Part shown: piece after piece, positions 63,571 to 64,000 of the stretch | Layout of the letters: each line of letters opens with the position of its first letter | How positions within the stretch are numbered: the stretch's first letter is position 1 | From: Bradyrhizobium sp. sGM-13 | Lineage (GTDB): Bacteria; Pseudomonadota; Alphaproteobacteria; Rhizobiales; Xanthobacteraceae | Assembly (NCBI RefSeq): GCF_018398875.1 | Contig: NZ_JAGWDK010000009.1 | Location: 124,001 to 188,000 of the forward strand | DNA: 64,000 bases | Direction: 5' to 3' | Position numbers and translations under genes: made by a program | The notes under the pieces: generated by a model | Seen by the model: only the letters and a program-made list of their open reading frames with translations | The model's database searches: none | What the model was told of the DNA's origin: nothing

Positions 63571-63789
63571 ATGGCGGTTCTCGCCTTCCCGGTCGGAGGC
63601 GCGCTGATCCGCGCCTGGACGCCCGAAACAATTCAAACCGAGATCGACAAGGCCAACGTCGGCATCCGCGCTGCGCTTCACGCCGGCGACATGGATCTCG
63701 CTCTCACCCTCATCTCGCGCAAGGTCGGTCTGCGGATCTGCGCCGGCGACGTCAAGGTCCGGCTCAAGAAGCCACCGTTCAAAGCTTAG
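63571..63789 (+). CDS. Small hypothetical phage protein
   Basis: 72 residues from the ATG at 63571, GGAG six bases upstream. MAVLAFPVGGALIRAWTPET then IQTEIDKANVGIRAALHAGDMDLALTLISRKVGLRICAGDVKVRLKKP; helical, basic C-terminus. Function unknown. Confidence 0.7.
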   Translation: MAVLAFPVGGALIRAWTPETIQTEIDKANVGIRAALHAGDMDLALTLISRKVGLRICAGDVKVRLKKPPFKA

Positions 63790-63792
63790 CGT

Positions 63793-63875
63793 GAGCAGTT
63801 CAGCGTCCCCACGCTGCTCGACCCGCAAGGGCAATGGTTCAACTCCGCCCCCGGAGGCCGCAGCCCTTGCGGGTC
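63793..63875. other. Two adjacent strong stem-loops
   Basis: 63793-63819: GAGCAG...CAGCGT-cccc-ACGCTG...CTC. 63820-63875: perfect 13-bp arms GACCCGCAAGGGC / GCCCTTGCGGGTC around 30 bases that contain a smaller CTCCG/CGGAG hairpin. There is no T-run behind them. They may be a processing, antitermination or packaging-related element. Confidence 0.55.
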
Positions 63876-63898
63876 TACCCTTCAACCCGGAGTGCAAC

Positions 63899-64000
63899 AT
63901 GATCGAGGTTTATCCAAACCTGTTCGTCGGCAACCAACTCGACTACGAGAACCATGTGTTCTCTGACTATGCTTACGGGCCGAAGGCTGGCTGGGCCGTC
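63899..64000 (+). CDS. Phage protein, N-terminal part only
   Basis: 34 codons in the window: MIEVYPNLFVGNQLDYENHV followed by FSDYAYGPKAGWAV. MIxVYPNLFVG at the start is what I know from phage proteins resembling dual-specificity phosphatases; too little is visible to be sure. Confidence 0.6.
   Translation, partial: MIEVYPNLFVGNQLDYENHVFSDYAYGPKAGWAV

Larger units (their letters stand above)
43188..64000. mobile_element. Lambda-like temperate prophage, early region (right end outside the window)
   Basis: Bounded on the left by the interrupted comEC. It has a leftward recombination/integration operon (50252 to 43235), an immunity region with repressor and paired operators (50280-51039), a rightward early operon (51039 to 61183), a probable conversion cassette (61145-62361) and the beginning of a further rightward unit (63571 onward). 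No terminase, capsid, tail or lysis genes are in the window, so the element must extend beyond 64000. Confidence 0.9.

Overview
This is high-GC alphaproteobacterial chromosome, most likely Bradyrhizobium or a close relative in the Nitrobacteraceae. The reasons are the gene order (pdhB-pdhA-ftsB-eno, kdsA, pyrG-secG-tpiA-ppiD-trpD-trpC-moaC, moeA-lexA-comEC), several small proteins typical of that group, an alphaproteobacterial SOS box (GAAC-N7-GAAC) before lexA, and the 'gtcattgcgaggagcgaagcaatcc' type of palindromic repeat. The organism assignment comes from recognised families, not from a search.

Layout. 1-26951 is mostly core metabolism: pyruvate dehydrogenase E1, a FtsB-like division protein, two oxidoreductases, enolase, a Tat-exported lyase-like protein coupled to a cytochrome c, QueF, an orphan ABC binding protein, a class III nucleotide cyclase, an MFS transporter, a frameshifted kdsA, a two-component system with a methyltransferase that seems to share its promoter box, CTP synthase, SecG, a regulator/acetyltransferase pair, TpiA, a PpiD-like chaperone and trpD-trpC-moaC. 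26952-38994 separates moaC from moeA and looks accessory: a frameshifted GGDEF-EAL protein, a frameshifted autotransporter with twelve 50-residue repeats, two copies (one only a fragment) of a secreted binding-protein-like gene flanking the autotransporter, a CtpA protease and a HAD hydrolase. 39019-43187 resumes the core order (moeA, lexA with SOS boxes, two small genes, the 3' half of comEC).

43188 to the end of the window is the early half of a lambda-like prophage that has cut comEC in two. A leftward operon of twelve overlapping genes runs from 50252 to the integrase next to comEC and carries RecT, an HNH-like protein, a Gp37/Gp68 protein, an ASCH protein, an excisionase-like protein and the integrase. 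A repressor gene lies between two nearly identical promoters, each with a 19-bp palindromic operator filling its -35/-10 spacer. The rightward operon starts with a probably leaderless cro-like gene. It goes on through a DUF2303 protein, an MT-A70 methyltransferase, a string of tiny coupled genes, iteron-like repeats and a DUF1376 replication-type gene. It ends near a lower-GC, oppositely oriented pair encoding a secreted and a membrane protein (a candidate lysogenic conversion module), a captured fragment of a bacterial ABC transporter gene, and strong hairpins before the next phage genes. Structural and lysis genes are not in the window, so the right end and the other half of comEC must lie beyond base 64000.

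Three long genes (kdsA, GGDEF-EAL, autotransporter) carry single reading-frame breaks. Two of the three are explained by loss of one G from a GG pair, so sequencing or assembly error has to be excluded before they are treated as real pseudogenes.
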